Source of the DNA: JAJDXW01 sp965243335
Lineage (GTDB): Bacteria > Pseudomonadota > Gammaproteobacteria > HK1
Direction of reading: 5' to 3'
Length of the DNA stretch: 64,000 nucleotides
Assembly: GCA_965243335.1 (NCBI GenBank)
Contig: OZ251545.1
Span: 3,782,001-3,846,000, forward strand
Below, one piece after another: positions 7,670 to 16,401 of this stretch. The stretch's first letter is position 1; each line of letters starts with the position of its first letter. The notes below the pieces were generated by a model. It ran no database searches. It saw only the letters and a list, made by a program, of their open reading frames with translations, and was not told the DNA's origin. The position numbers and the translations under genes were made by a program.

Positions 7670-8989
7670 GTGCGAAAGCTGCTGCTCCTTTTCGTCGCGC
7701 TCCTCGCGGGAGCGCCCGGCCCGGCGTGGTCGGCGCTCCGGATCGAGATTACCCGGGGCCTGGAGAGCGCGACCCCCATCGCGGTGGCGCGGTTCGGGTG
7801 GTCCGGGCCGGGGTCGGCCTCCCCGGAGCCGGTCTCGGCGATCATCGCCGCCGACCTCGCGCGGAGCGGCCGATTTGCGCCGCTTCGGGAGCTTCCGCAG
7901 CACCCGCTGAGCAAGGAGGAGGTCCGATGGTCGGACTGGCGGCGCCTTCGGGTCGGCAGCCTCGTCATCGGCTCGGTCGGGGAGACGGTGCGCGGCGGCG
8001 CCCGGGAGTACCAGGTCGAGTACCGCCTCCTGGACACCTTCACCGCCGCCCAGCTCGCCGGCCAGCGCTATCCCCGGGTGCGCCCCGACCGGCTGCGGTG
8101 GGTCGCACACCTCATCAGCGACGAGATCTACTACGCGCTGACCGGAGAGCACGGCGCCTTCGCGACCCGGATCGCATACGTGACGGAGGCCGCCGGCCAG
8201 GAAGGCGAGGTCGCCTACACCCTCAACGTCGCGGACAGCGACGGGGGCAATCCGGTCGTCCTCCGAACCTCCCCCTATCCGATCATGTCTCCGTCGTGGT
8301 CTCCGGACGGGCGCTGGCTGGCGTACGTATCCTTCGATGGAGGGCGCTCCCGGATCATGATGCAGGAGCTGGCGACCGGCCTTCGCCGCGAGCTCGCCGG
8401 GTTCCCCGGCATCAACGCCGCGCCGGCGTTCTCGCCGGACGGCCGGCGGCTCGCGCTCACGTTGTCCCACGAGGGCAGCCCCGACATCTACGTGATGGAG
8501 CTCGAGTCGGGAGCGTTGCGGCGCCTGACCAGCGATCGGAGCATCGACACCGAGCCGGCATGGTCCCCGGACGGGCGAACCCTCGTGTTCACCTCCGACC
8601 GGAGCGGGGGCCGGCCGCAGATCTTCCGGGTTCCCGTGTCGGGAGACGGTGCGCCCGAACGCCTCACCTTCACCGGCCGCTCCAACGCCCGCGCGGCGTT
8701 CTCCCCGGACGGATCGCGTCTCGCGTTCATGCACGACGAAACCGGCGGCCACGACCGGATCGCGGTCATGGACCTCGGAAACGAGAACATCGAAGTGGTC
8801 ACCAATGGACGGCTCGACGAGTCGCCGACGTTCGCTCCCAACGGACGGATGATCCTCTACGCGACGACCGAACGCGACCGGTCCGCGCTCGCGGCGGTGT
8901 CCGTCGACGGGCGGGTTCGCCAGCGCCTGTCGATCGACGATACCGGCGTCCGGGACCCGGCCTGGTCGCCGCGGCTGACCCGGCGCTGA
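7670..8989 (+). CDS. tolB: Tol-Pal system periplasmic protein TolB
   Basis: Periplasmic beta-propeller of 439 residues that binds Pal and TolA. A signal peptide (MRKLLLLFVALLAGAPGPAW) is followed by the N-terminal domain and then propeller blades with the repeated SPDGRxLAY-type motif (WSPDGRWLAYVSFD, FSPDGRRLALTLS, WSPDGRTLVFTSD, FSPDGSRLAFMHD, FAPNGRMILYATT). The GTG start comes 3 bases after the tolA stop. Confidence 0.96.
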   Translation: MRKLLLLFVALLAGAPGPAWSALRIEITRGLESATPIAVARFGWSGPGSASPEPVSAIIAADLARSGRFAPLRELPQHPLSKEEVRWSDWRRLRVGSLVIGSVGETVRGGAREYQVEYRLLDTFTAAQLAGQRYPRVRPDRLRWVAHLISDEIYYALTGEHGAFATRIAYVTEAAGQEGEVAYTLNVADSDGGNPVVLRTSPYPIMSPSWSPDGRWLAYVSFDGGRSRIMMQELATGLRRELAGFPGINAAPAFSPDGRRLALTLSHEGSPDIYVMELESGALRRLTSDRSIDTEPAWSPDGRTLVFTSDRSGGRPQIFRVPVSGDGAPERLTFTGRSNARAAFSPDGSRLAFMHDETGGHDRIAVMDLGNENIEVVTNGRLDESPTFAPNGRMILYATTERDRSALAAVSVDGRVRQRLSIDDTGVRDPAWSPRLTRR

Positions 8990-9033
8990 ACCAGGCCGGG
9001 CAGCCGGCGAGTTCCAGGCAACAGGAATCGGAG

Positions 9034-9606
9034 ATGACGATGCAAACAAGCAAGGCGATCCTCGGCGTCGCAGCGCTCGCGTTGATGGTCGGCTGCGCCG
9101 GACCGCTCCCGCCGGCGGTCTCCACCCCCGGAGTGGAAGACCGCCCCCCCCCGAGCGCGGGCGCCGGCGAGGCGGCGGACGGGGCCGAAACGGGGGAGAC
9201 GGGCGCCACCGGCAAGCTCGCGGATGCCGAGGGTGTCGAGAGCAGTCCTCTCGCCGACGCCGTCGGCACGGAGCTCACCCTGGTCATCTATTTCGACTTC
9301 GATTCGAGCGAGGTGCACCCCGACGACCGGGTGGTGGTGGAAGCGCACGCCCAGTATCTCGCCCGCGACGCCGGCCTGGAGGTGGTGCTGGAGGGCCATG
9401 CCGACGAGCGCGGGTCGCGGGAGTACAACGTGGCGCTGGGAGAGCGGCGCGCGAACGGGGTCCGCGACATGCTCCGGCTGCTCGGAGTGGGCGATCACCA
9501 GATCAGCACCGTGAGCTATGGCGAGGAGCTCCCGGAGGCGATCGGCCATGAAGAGGAGTCGTGGTCCCGCAACCGGCGCGTCGTGTTCGCCTACGGAACG
9601 CGCTGA
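9034..9606 (+). CDS. pal: Peptidoglycan-associated lipoprotein Pal
   Basis: Outer-membrane lipoprotein of 190 residues that anchors the envelope to peptidoglycan. The signal ends in the lipobox LMVGC, giving a lipidated Cys near residue 21. A Pro/Gly/Glu-rich linker follows, then the OmpA-like domain with YFDFDSSEVHPDD and GHADERGSREYNVALGERRA, the latter holding the Asp and Arg that bind diaminopimelate. The start at 9034 (ATG ACG ATG) follows a GGAATCGGAG ribosome site; a long open frame running back into tolB is an artefact. Confidence 0.95.
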   Translation: MTMQTSKAILGVAALALMVGCAGPLPPAVSTPGVEDRPPPSAGAGEAADGAETGETGATGKLADAEGVESSPLADAVGTELTLVIYFDFDSSEVHPDDRVVVEAHAQYLARDAGLEVVLEGHADERGSREYNVALGERRANGVRDMLRLLGVGDHQISTVSYGEELPEAIGHEEESWSRNRRVVFAYGTR

Positions 9607-9647
9607 TGCCCCCCCGATGCGACGAGGCCGACCCCGAGTCGGGCAGG

Positions 9648-10607
9648 ATGAAGGCTCCGGGCGCCGGAAGCCGGCTCGCCCGCACGGGCCCGCTCCCGGC
9701 CGCGCTCGCCCTCGCGCTCGTCTGCGCGTCCCCGGCCGCCGCCCAGACCGCCGTGCCGGGCGCCGCCGGCGGCCCGCCCGCTCTCGCCGCCGAAGCGTCC
9801 GTGCGCGGGCTCGAGGCGCGCATCGAGGAGCTCGAACGCCGTCTCGGCGCCAGTGCGCTCCTCGACCTCGTGGCCCGCGTGGATCGTCTCGCGAAGGAGA
9901 TCCAGGTGCTGCGTGACCGCACGGAGATCGATGCGCACACCCTCGAAGGGCTGCGGCGCCGGCAGCAGGATCTGTACGCGGAGCTGGACCGGCTCGCCCA
10001 GCGCATGGCGCAACCGGCTCCGGAGGTTGCCGAGGCCGGGGCCGGGGCGTCCGGTCCGCCGGCGGAGACGGGAGCCGGCCCGGCAACCGCGGCCGCCGCC
10101 GCTCCGAGGCCGCCGGGGCGGGGGGAGAGCGGCGGCGGCGCCCCGGAGCGCGAGCCTCCCGGCGCGGCGGAATCGGGGGACGAGGACCCCGGCGCCGCCC
10201 CGGCGCCCGAAGGCGAGCCCGCGCTCGATCCCGTGGAGGAGCAGGATCGCTATCAACGCGCCTTCGATCTGCTCTCCGAGGGCCGGTTCGAGAACGCCGC
10301 AACCGCGTTTGCGGCGTTCCTGGAGGCGTTCCCCGAGAGCCGGTACGGCGACAACGCGAGGTTCTGGAAGGGAGAGTGCCTCTATGCGCTCCGGAGATTC
10401 GAGCCGGCCCTTCAGGAGTTCAGGAAGCTGGTCGAAGACCATCCCGACAGCTCGAGGGTCCCGGGCGCGAGGCTCAAGATCGGGTTCATCCTCCACGAGC
10501 TCGGCCGTCCCGAGGAGGCGGCGGCGGAGCTGAGGGCGCTCATGGAGGCCGCTCCCGGCACCTCCGAGGCAAAGCTCGCCCGCGACCGGCTCGAACGCCT
10601 CCGGTAG
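9648..10607 (+). CDS. cpoB: Cell division coordinator CpoB (YbgF)
   Basis: Periplasmic protein that links Tol-Pal constriction with peptidoglycan synthesis. From the chosen start the 319-residue product has a clean signal peptide (MKAPGAGSRLARTGPLPAAL, then a hydrophobic core ending SPAAAQ). Next come an N-terminal coiled coil (VRGLEARIEELERRL, with later heptads), a disordered Pro/Gly/Glu-rich linker (about 125-190) and C-terminal tetratricopeptide repeats (YQRAFDLLSEGRFENAATAF onwards). The ATG at 9606, overlapping the pal stop, is an alternative start but would put a charged tail before the signal. It closes the tol operon. Confidence 0.9.
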   Translation: MKAPGAGSRLARTGPLPAALALALVCASPAAAQTAVPGAAGGPPALAAEASVRGLEARIEELERRLGASALLDLVARVDRLAKEIQVLRDRTEIDAHTLEGLRRRQQDLYAELDRLAQRMAQPAPEVAEAGAGASGPPAETGAGPATAAAAAPRPPGRGESGGGAPEREPPGAAESGDEDPGAAPAPEGEPALDPVEEQDRYQRAFDLLSEGRFENAATAFAAFLEAFPESRYGDNARFWKGECLYALRRFEPALQEFRKLVEDHPDSSRVPGARLKIGFILHELGRPEEAAAELRALMEAAPGTSEAKLARDRLERLR

Positions 10608-10691
10608 CTCCCCGAGAGCGCCTCAGCCCTTCCAGCCCTGCCGTCGGCGCAGCCTCGGGCGCCGCGGCGCCCGCCCCGCTCCACATGATGC

Positions 10692-11024
10692 CTAAGGGGC
10701 CTCCGGGGGATTCGACTTCAACCCTCCGGATGCGCGGTGGTGGTCGGTCGTCTTCTCCTTGTAACGCCTGATCTGGCGGTCGAGCTTGTCGGCGAGCGCA
10801 TCGATCGCCGCGTACATGTCCTCCTCCACGGCGTCGGCGAAGAGCTCCCGGCCGGTCACGTGCACGGTGGCCTCCGCCCGGCGCCGCTCCCGCTCCACCG
10901 AGAGCACGACGTGGACGTTGGTCACGTGATCGAAGTGGCGTTCCAGCCGCCCGAGCTTGGTGCGGGCGTAGGACTCCAGCGCTTCGGTGACCTCCAGCCG
11001 GCGGCCGGTGACGTTCAATTGCAT
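10692..11024 (-). CDS. hpf: Ribosome hibernation promoting factor HPF/YfiA
   Basis: Short HPF of 110 residues that binds the small ribosomal subunit and helps form inactive ribosomes in stationary phase. The start MQLNVTGRRLEVTEALESYA and the core YARTKLGRLERHFDHVTNVH and DMYAAIDALADKLDRQIRRY are typical. The ATG at 11022-11024 is set by this homology. It follows lptB on the reverse strand; rpoN, which usually lies between lptB and hpf in gammaproteobacteria, is missing here. Confidence 0.95.
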   Translation of the reverse strand: MQLNVTGRRLEVTEALESYARTKLGRLERHFDHVTNVHVVLSVERERRRAEATVHVTGRELFADAVEEDMYAAIDALADKLDRQIRRYKEKTTDHHRASGGLKSNPPEAP

Positions 11025-11177
11025 GGGAAGTATCCTCTCGGGCGCACCGCAGTCGGGCGCTGTGGTCGAGGTGGACGGCGCCCGCGCGGCGCCTTTCGTT
11101 CGAGGGCGGGATTTCCCATCGGCTTCCGGAGCTTCGCGGCCGTCCGGGCGGCGGCGGATGCGCATGGATCCCCTTCT

Positions 11178-11903
11178 CTACAGGATGAAGTCCTGTCCCA
11201 GATAGACGTCACGGACCACGGGATCGTCGGCGATCGCGTCCGGCGAGCCGTGGCAGATGATGCGTCCCTCGCTGACGATGTATCCGCGGTCACAGATCCC
11301 GAGCGTTTCCCGAACGTTGTGGTCGGTGACGAGCACCCCGATCCCTCTCTCGCTCAACTGGCGGATGAGCCCGTGAATCTCGGAGAGGGAGATCGGGTCG
11401 ACCCCCGCGAAGGGTTCGTCCAACAGCATGAAGCGGGGCTTCGCGGCCAGCGCCCGGGCGATCTCGACGCGGCGCCGCTCGCCTCCGGAGAGGCTCTCCC
11501 CGCGGGCGCTGCGCAGGTGCTCGAGACCGAACCCCTGCATGAGCTCCACGGCCCATTGCCTGCGCTCGCCCGGGTCGAGGTCGCGGCGCAGCTCGAGGAC
11601 CGCAAGGAGGTTCTTCTCCACGGTGAGCTTTCGAAAGATGGAAGGCTCCTGCGCAAGATAGCCGAGCCCGAGGCGCGCCCGTACGTGCATCGGGCGGTCG
11701 GTCAGATCGACCTCGTCGAGATGAATGGTCCCGCCGTCGGACGGGATGAGGCCGACGAGCATGTGGAAGCTCGTGGACTTCCCCGCCCCGTTGGGGCCCA
11801 GGAAGCCCACCACCTCCCCGCTTCGCACCGTGAGGCTCACGTCCTCGACGACCGTTCGGGAGCCGTAGCGCTTCGCCAGCCCCCGGGCGGCGAGCGCGCT
11901 CAC
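11178..11903 (-). CDS. lptB: LPS export ABC transporter ATP-binding protein LptB
   Basis: ATPase that powers extraction of LPS from the inner membrane together with LptFG. The 241-residue product has Walker A GPNGAGKST, signature LSGGERRRVEIARAL, Walker B FMLLDEPFAGVDP and switch histidine LVTDHNV. It starts with GTG overlapping the lptA stop by 4 bases, so the two are translationally coupled. LptF and LptG are not in the window. Confidence 0.97.
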   Translation of the reverse strand: MSALAARGLAKRYGSRTVVEDVSLTVRSGEVVGFLGPNGAGKSTSFHMLVGLIPSDGGTIHLDEVDLTDRPMHVRARLGLGYLAQEPSIFRKLTVEKNLLAVLELRRDLDPGERRQWAVELMQGFGLEHLRSARGESLSGGERRRVEIARALAAKPRFMLLDEPFAGVDPISLSEIHGLIRQLSERGIGVLVTDHNVRETLGICDRGYIVSEGRIICHGSPDAIADDPVVRDVYLGQDFIL

Positions 11904-12403
11904 TCGCCCGCCCGCTTCAGGGTGATGGTGACGCGGCGTCCGGCCTCCTCCTCGGCGGCCGCTCCGGTTCCTTCGATGTCGCCGGTGACCGAGTTGTAGT
12001 CGATGCGCTCGGCCTGCATCCGGAACTCGCCCTGGACGATCTCCGCGTTGCCGACGAAGAGCATGGCGCCGTCCTGCACCTGGTACTCGATGCGGGCGGC
12101 CTCCCCCGTCTGCGCCGGGCCGTCGTCCGGCCGCTGGTTGAAGCGGGCCGGCTCGCCTTCCGCGACGAGGGTGGCGAGGTCAAAGCTCTCGTCGAAGTAC
12201 ATGGTGACCAGCTCACCGGAGATGCGAAGACTTCCCTGGGCGATGACCACGCCGCCCCGATAGGTGGCGATGCGGTTCCGGTCGTCGAGGCTCGCCGAGT
12301 CGGCGTCGATCCGCACCGGCTGCTCCCGGTCGGTCGAGAGCGCGCCGGCCCCGGTCGGACATGCGGCGAAGGCAAGCAGGAGCAGCAGGAGGCGGGTTCG
12401 CAT
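11900..12403 (-). CDS. lptA: LPS transport periplasmic protein LptA
   Basis: Periplasmic bridge protein that hands LPS from LptC to LptD. The 167-residue product has a signal peptide (MRTRLLLLLLAFAACPTGAG) and the OstA/LptA beta-jellyroll repeats, e.g. PVRIDADSASLDDRNRIATY followed by RGGVVIAQGSLRISGELVTM, and MQAERIDYNSVTGDIEGTGA. It lies 13 bases after the lptC stop. Confidence 0.94.
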   Translation of the reverse strand: MRTRLLLLLLAFAACPTGAGALSTDREQPVRIDADSASLDDRNRIATYRGGVVIAQGSLRISGELVTMYFDESFDLATLVAEGEPARFNQRPDDGPAQTGEAARIEYQVQDGAMLFVGNAEIVQGEFRMQAERIDYNSVTGDIEGTGAAAEEEAGRRVTITLKRAGE

Positions 12404-12416
12404 GGCAGGCTTCCGG

Positions 12417-13025
12417 TTAGCGTGGCTGCAGGACGCCGCGGGCGTCGGCCAGAAACTCGATCCGGCCTTCCTCGAGCCAGAACCTGACCCCCGTGCCCCG
12501 GGCTTCGAAGGAGGTCCCGCGAACCGTGGCGGGCTCGTCGGACTCTCCGTAGTGGCTGGCGGTCATGATCCGGAAGTCGCGACCGTCGATTTCGAGCGGC
12601 TCGACCGCGCCGCGCCGCCCCTGTACCGGGCCGGGAAGATAAATGGTTTTGCCGTCGGGAGAAACCTCGCCGCGCTTCGCCTCGAAGCGCCACCTCGGTC
12701 CGGCTGCCGGGAACATGGTGAGGCGAGGGCGGACGAGCATCGACACCGCCCCCGGGGTCATGCGCGTCAGCTCGGCGGCCTGCAGCCGCCGGTAGATGCG
12801 CCCCGACGGGTCGGTCGTCAGCGAGTCGACCTGCTCGATCAACAGGTGCGGCCGGGCTCCGGGGGAGGGAGCGGAGTCGGGCGAGTGGAGCGGCCGGGGG
12901 AACACGAACCACCCGATGGCGAGGAGGGGCCCCGCGACGTTCACGAGGGACGCCCGCGGGAAGGAACGACGACGCGGCGCCGGGGAGCGGGCGGTCCTCC
13001 CTTGTGCCGGGAAGGTCTCCGGCAA
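12417..13025 (-). CDS. lptC: LPS export protein LptC
   Basis: Bitopic inner-membrane protein that accepts LPS from LptB2FG. It has one membrane segment (NVAGPLLAIGWFVF) followed by a periplasmic domain with the family pattern ADARGVLQPR-type end and IYRRLQAAELTRMTPGAVSM. The first start in this frame is TTG at 13025, giving 202 residues with a charged N-tail. A GTG at 12942-12944 would give a more typical short cytoplasmic start. Sequence conservation of LptC is low, so position before lptA carries much of the call. Confidence 0.88.
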   Translation of the reverse strand: MPETFPAQGRTARSPAPRRRSFPRASLVNVAGPLLAIGWFVFPRPLHSPDSAPSPGARPHLLIEQVDSLTTDPSGRIYRRLQAAELTRMTPGAVSMLVRPRLTMFPAAGPRWRFEAKRGEVSPDGKTIYLPGPVQGRRGAVEPLEIDGRDFRIMTASHYGESDEPATVRGTSFEARGTGVRFWLEEGRIEFLADARGVLQPR

Positions 13026-13028
13026 GCG

Positions 13029-14087
13029 TCACCCGATCCGGCGGTTGGCGGACAGCCAGCCGTCGACGAGCCGTACGCTCTCGTCGACGGCCTCCGACCT
13101 CATGCCCATCCGGGCCGCGATCGTCTGGACCAGATGGTCGGCGCGCTCGATCCGGGGAGCGCCGGCGAGCAGGGCCCGCGCTGCGGACGATGGCCGGACC
13201 AGCCCCTTCGCCGCGTTCGCATACTTCTCGAAGGGGATCTGGTCATTCTCCGAAGCGCCCATCGCCAGGCAGACCGAATTCACCCAGTCGTAGACCGAGC
13301 GCGAGAGGTCGAGGTCGCGGTGGACCGCGTCCCGGATCGAGCGCATGTCCTTCCCCTGCACGCAGCGGTAGTTTCCGGCCAGCAGCATGCTCCATTTCGC
13401 GAGGGGGACGAATACCGAATCGTGCACCCTGAGCTTGACGGGCAGCTCGACCGCGCCCTTGCCGTCGTCGTATCGGATGGCGTCGACGTCGGCCTCGAGG
13501 GCGCGCAGGAGGGCGGTGTGTTCGTCCGACTCGAATCGGGCCGCCCGGAAGTTCGTCGGCAGGCTGACCTGGAGGACGTTGGTCTGCTCGTCGGGGGGGC
13601 GGAACGCCTGCGCGTCCGGGCTGCACAGGGTCATGTTCGCGGGGTCGAACGAATCCCACACGGCAGGTTCGGTGTAGCAGGCGCGAAGCGGCTCGACGTC
13701 GAGCCCGGGGATCCGGGCGAGGTACGGGAGCGGCGGCATGTTCATGATGGACATGCAGGGGACACCGGATCGGGCTGCCGCATCCAGGAGCTCGCGCACT
13801 CCCGGCGCGCCGTACTGGGGCTCCTGCATCGCGAGGGCGACCAGATCGAATGCGGCGGGGTCCACGGAGTCGGTGGCCGCTCCCGAAAGGCGGCCCGGGA
13901 GCTTCCGCGAATCGACCTCCACCAGGCCGACCCGCCCCTTCACCGGCAGCCGCACCCGCTGGCCTTCCCGGTTGATGAGGTCGGCCTCGTCCGGCAGGCA
14001 GACCAGGGTCGTGGAATGCCCCGCGGCGCAGAGCTTGATGCCGAGCAGCGCTCCGTAGGAAGCGCCCATGATCATGACGTCGTACAT
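13029..14087 (-). CDS. Ketopantoate-reductase-like NAD(P)-binding protein
   Basis: Rossmann-type protein of about 352 residues. The start MYDVMIMGASYGALLGIKLC contains the glycine-rich dinucleotide-binding loop, and the layout (N-terminal Rossmann domain, helical C-terminal domain with KWSMLLAGNYRCVQG and DYVN-like DWVNSVCLAMG) resembles ApbA/PanE. The usual catalytic Lys-Asn-Glu pattern of PanE could not be confirmed by eye. It occupies the place where kdsC (KDO-8-phosphate phosphatase) is expected between kdsD and lptC and ends 3 bases before the lptC start, so it is co-transcribed with LPS genes. The start at 14087 is preferred over ATG 14120. Confidence 0.65.
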   Translation of the reverse strand: MYDVMIMGASYGALLGIKLCAAGHSTTLVCLPDEADLINREGQRVRLPVKGRVGLVEVDSRKLPGRLSGAATDSVDPAAFDLVALAMQEPQYGAPGVRELLDAAARSGVPCMSIMNMPPLPYLARIPGLDVEPLRACYTEPAVWDSFDPANMTLCSPDAQAFRPPDEQTNVLQVSLPTNFRAARFESDEHTALLRALEADVDAIRYDDGKGAVELPVKLRVHDSVFVPLAKWSMLLAGNYRCVQGKDMRSIRDAVHRDLDLSRSVYDWVNSVCLAMGASENDQIPFEKYANAAKGLVRPSSAARALLAGAPRIERADHLVQTIAARMGMRSEAVDESVRLVDGWLSANRRIG

Positions 14088-14257
14088 GCCTTTCTCCGTG
14101 CCGTCCCCGATGCGGCGCACACTCCCGTCCGCCCGGACAGTTTACCCGCATCTCCCGCCTCGTCGCCGTGGCGGGGCCGGCCCGCGGCGGCGCACCGGCC
14201 CCCGGCGCGCACACGCCTCGGAATTCGCCAGCCGGGAGGGCTGGCGGGACATCCGGG

Positions 14258-15229
14258 TTAAAGTACCCCCGCCCGCAAGAGATCGTGCAGGTGCAGGACC
14301 CCGATTTGCCGGTGATCTTCGTCCACGACCACCAGGGCGGTGATCTTCCGTTGCTCGAGGACGTTGAGACATTCGGCGGCAAGGGTCTCCGGAGACACGG
14401 TCACCCCGCTCGGCGTCATGATGCGCCGGATCGGCGTCTCGCGGAGGTCGACCCCGCCGTCGAGGGCCCTGCGAAGGTCCCCGTCCGTGAAGACCCCGAG
14501 CAGGCGGCCATCGGGGTCCACGACGGAGGTCATGCCGAGGCTCTTCGCGGTCATCTCCAGCAGGGCGTCGCTCGTCGGGGTATCCGGCCCGACCGTGGGC
14601 ATGGCCTCCCCGGTGTGCATGAGGTCCTTTACCCGGAGCAGCAGGCGGCGCCCGAGCCGCCCGCCCGGATGGGAGCGTGCGAAGTCCTCCGCCCCGAAGT
14701 CCCGGGCCTCGAGGAGGGCGATCGCGATCGCGTCGCCCATCGCAAGCGCCGCGGTGGTGCTCGCGGTGGGAGCGAGCCCGAGCGGGCAGGCTTCCTTCGC
14801 GACGCTCACGTCGATGTTGACGTCCGCATCGCGCGCAAGGCGCGATCCGGGGTTGCCGGTCAGCGCGATGAGCGGTACCCCGAGCCGCTTGATGGAGGGC
14901 ACGATGGCCAGGATCTCGTCCGTCTCCCCGGAGTTCGAGAACGCGATGACCGTATCCTCCCGCGTGACCATGCCGAGGTCGCCGTGGCTCGCCTCGCCGG
15001 GATGAACGAAGAACGCGGGGGTTCCGGCGCTCGCCAGGGTCGAGGCCACCTTGTGCCCCACGTGCCCGGACTTGCCCATTCCGGTCACGACGACCCGGCC
15101 CGGGCGGGCGAGGATGATCTCGCAGGCGCGCACGAAGTCTTGGTCGATCCGGGGCAGCAGCCCGCGGAGGGCGTCGATCTCCGTCCGGATGACCTCGGCT
15201 CCGAGCCGGAGGAGGGTGCGCTTGCTCAT
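14258..15229 (-). CDS. kdsD: D-arabinose-5-phosphate isomerase KdsD
   Basis: Interconverts ribulose-5-phosphate and arabinose-5-phosphate, the first step to KDO for LPS. The 323-residue product has an N-terminal SIS sugar-isomerase domain (RVVVTGMGKSGHVGHKVAST, HPGEASHGDLGMV) and two C-terminal CBS domains (LMHTGEAMPTVGPDTPTSDA and IMTPSGVTVSPETLAAECLN). It heads the reverse-strand LPS block and is divergent from amgK, with 158 bases between. Confidence 0.95.
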   Translation of the reverse strand: MSKRTLLRLGAEVIRTEIDALRGLLPRIDQDFVRACEIILARPGRVVVTGMGKSGHVGHKVASTLASAGTPAFFVHPGEASHGDLGMVTREDTVIAFSNSGETDEILAIVPSIKRLGVPLIALTGNPGSRLARDADVNIDVSVAKEACPLGLAPTASTTAALAMGDAIAIALLEARDFGAEDFARSHPGGRLGRRLLLRVKDLMHTGEAMPTVGPDTPTSDALLEMTAKSLGMTSVVDPDGRLLGVFTDGDLRRALDGGVDLRETPIRRIMTPSGVTVSPETLAAECLNVLEQRKITALVVVDEDHRQIGVLHLHDLLRAGVL

Positions 15230-15387
15230 GCGGCGGGAAGGGGTCCGGGCAAGGGATGGCGGCGCGCCCAGCGGGGGGGCCGCCCGCGGGGGCGCAGCCT
15301 ATTGGAATGGATCGGCCGGGGCCGCGCAACGGCGGCCGGGGCGGGGCGGAGGATCGGCTTGGTCAGCCCGGCCGGCCCGGCGGATCG

Positions 15388-16401
15388 ATGAGCTTCGATC
15401 GGGAGGCTTCGCTTCGCGGCTGGCTGGACGCCGCCGGGGTTCACGGGCGTCTCGAGCCCCTCGCGGGGGATGCGAGCTTTCGCCGCTACCTGCGGCTCCG
15501 CACGGACCGCGGGTCGTTCGTGGTGATGGACGCCCCGCCGGACCGGGAGGACTCACGGCCCTTCGTTCACGTGGCGGGCCTGCTCCGGGCGGCCGGGGTG
15601 AACGTGCCGGAGGTCCACGCCGCGGACCTCGACCAGGGCTTCCTGCTGCTCGGCGATCTCGGCTCCGTGTCCTATCTGGACCGGCTCGACGCGGCGAGCG
15701 CGCCGGCACTCTACCGGGACGCCCTCGCCGCGCTGGTCCGGATGCAGAGCGAGGTCCCGGCCGAAGCGGTGCCTCCCTATGACGAGGCGCGGCTGGCCGC
15801 CGAGCTCGAGCTGTTCCCGGAATGGTTCCTGGGAGGCCATCTCGGCCGGCCGCCGAGCCGGACGGAGCGGCGGGCGCTCGACGAGGCGTTCGCCCTGCTC
15901 GTCGACACCGCGCTCGCCCAGCCCCGGGTCTTCGTCCACCGGGACTACCACTCCCGGAACCTGATGGTGCACACGAGCAACCCCGGGGTCCTCGACTTCC
16001 AGGACGCGGTGGCCGGCCCCCTCACCTACGACCCGGTGAGCCTGTTCCGCGACGCCTACGTCTCGTGGCCGCCCGCCCGGGTCTACGGGTGGCTGGACGA
16101 GTACATCGACCTCGCGGCGGGGACCGGGCTGTTGCGCCCGGACCCGCCGACAGAGGAAGTGCGGACCCGCGTGCGGCGCGACTTCGACCTCATGGGCGTC
16201 CAGCGGCACCTCAAGGTGGCCGGCATCTTCGCCCGCCTCTGGCATCGCGACCGCAAGCCGGCCTATCTCGGCGACGTCCCCCTCGTCCTCCGCTACCTGC
16301 TCGACGTGGCCGCGAGGTACCCGGAGCTCGAGCCGCTCGCCGACCTCTTCGAGGCCCGCGGACTCGCCGGACATACCGGGGTGAACCCATGCGGGCCATG
16401 A
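15388..16401 (+). CDS. amgK: Cell-wall amino-sugar kinase AmgK (APH family)
   Basis: Anomeric kinase for N-acetylmuramate/N-acetylglucosamine in the peptidoglycan recycling bypass. The 337-residue product matches family length and has the aminoglycoside-phosphotransferase fold: LEPLAGDASFRRYLRLRT near the N-terminus, Brenner motif VFVHRDYHSRNLMV, and metal-binding VLDFQDAVAGPLTYDPVSLF. The start MSFDREASLRGWL is used; the frame extends further upstream without homology. It overlaps murU by 13 bases, the classic pairing. Confidence 0.92.
   Translation: MSFDREASLRGWLDAAGVHGRLEPLAGDASFRRYLRLRTDRGSFVVMDAPPDREDSRPFVHVAGLLRAAGVNVPEVHAADLDQGFLLLGDLGSVSYLDRLDAASAPALYRDALAALVRMQSEVPAEAVPPYDEARLAAELELFPEWFLGGHLGRPPSRTERRALDEAFALLVDTALAQPRVFVHRDYHSRNLMVHTSNPGVLDFQDAVAGPLTYDPVSLFRDAYVSWPPARVYGWLDEYIDLAAGTGLLRPDPPTEEVRTRVRRDFDLMGVQRHLKVAGIFARLWHRDRKPAYLGDVPLVLRYLLDVAARYPELEPLADLFEARGLAGHTGVNPCGP

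Noticed and set aside
5171..9049. 1292-residue reverse open frame across the tol operon
   Set aside because: Antisense to tolQRAB, which have unambiguous family motifs; its sequence is low-complexity and matches nothing.
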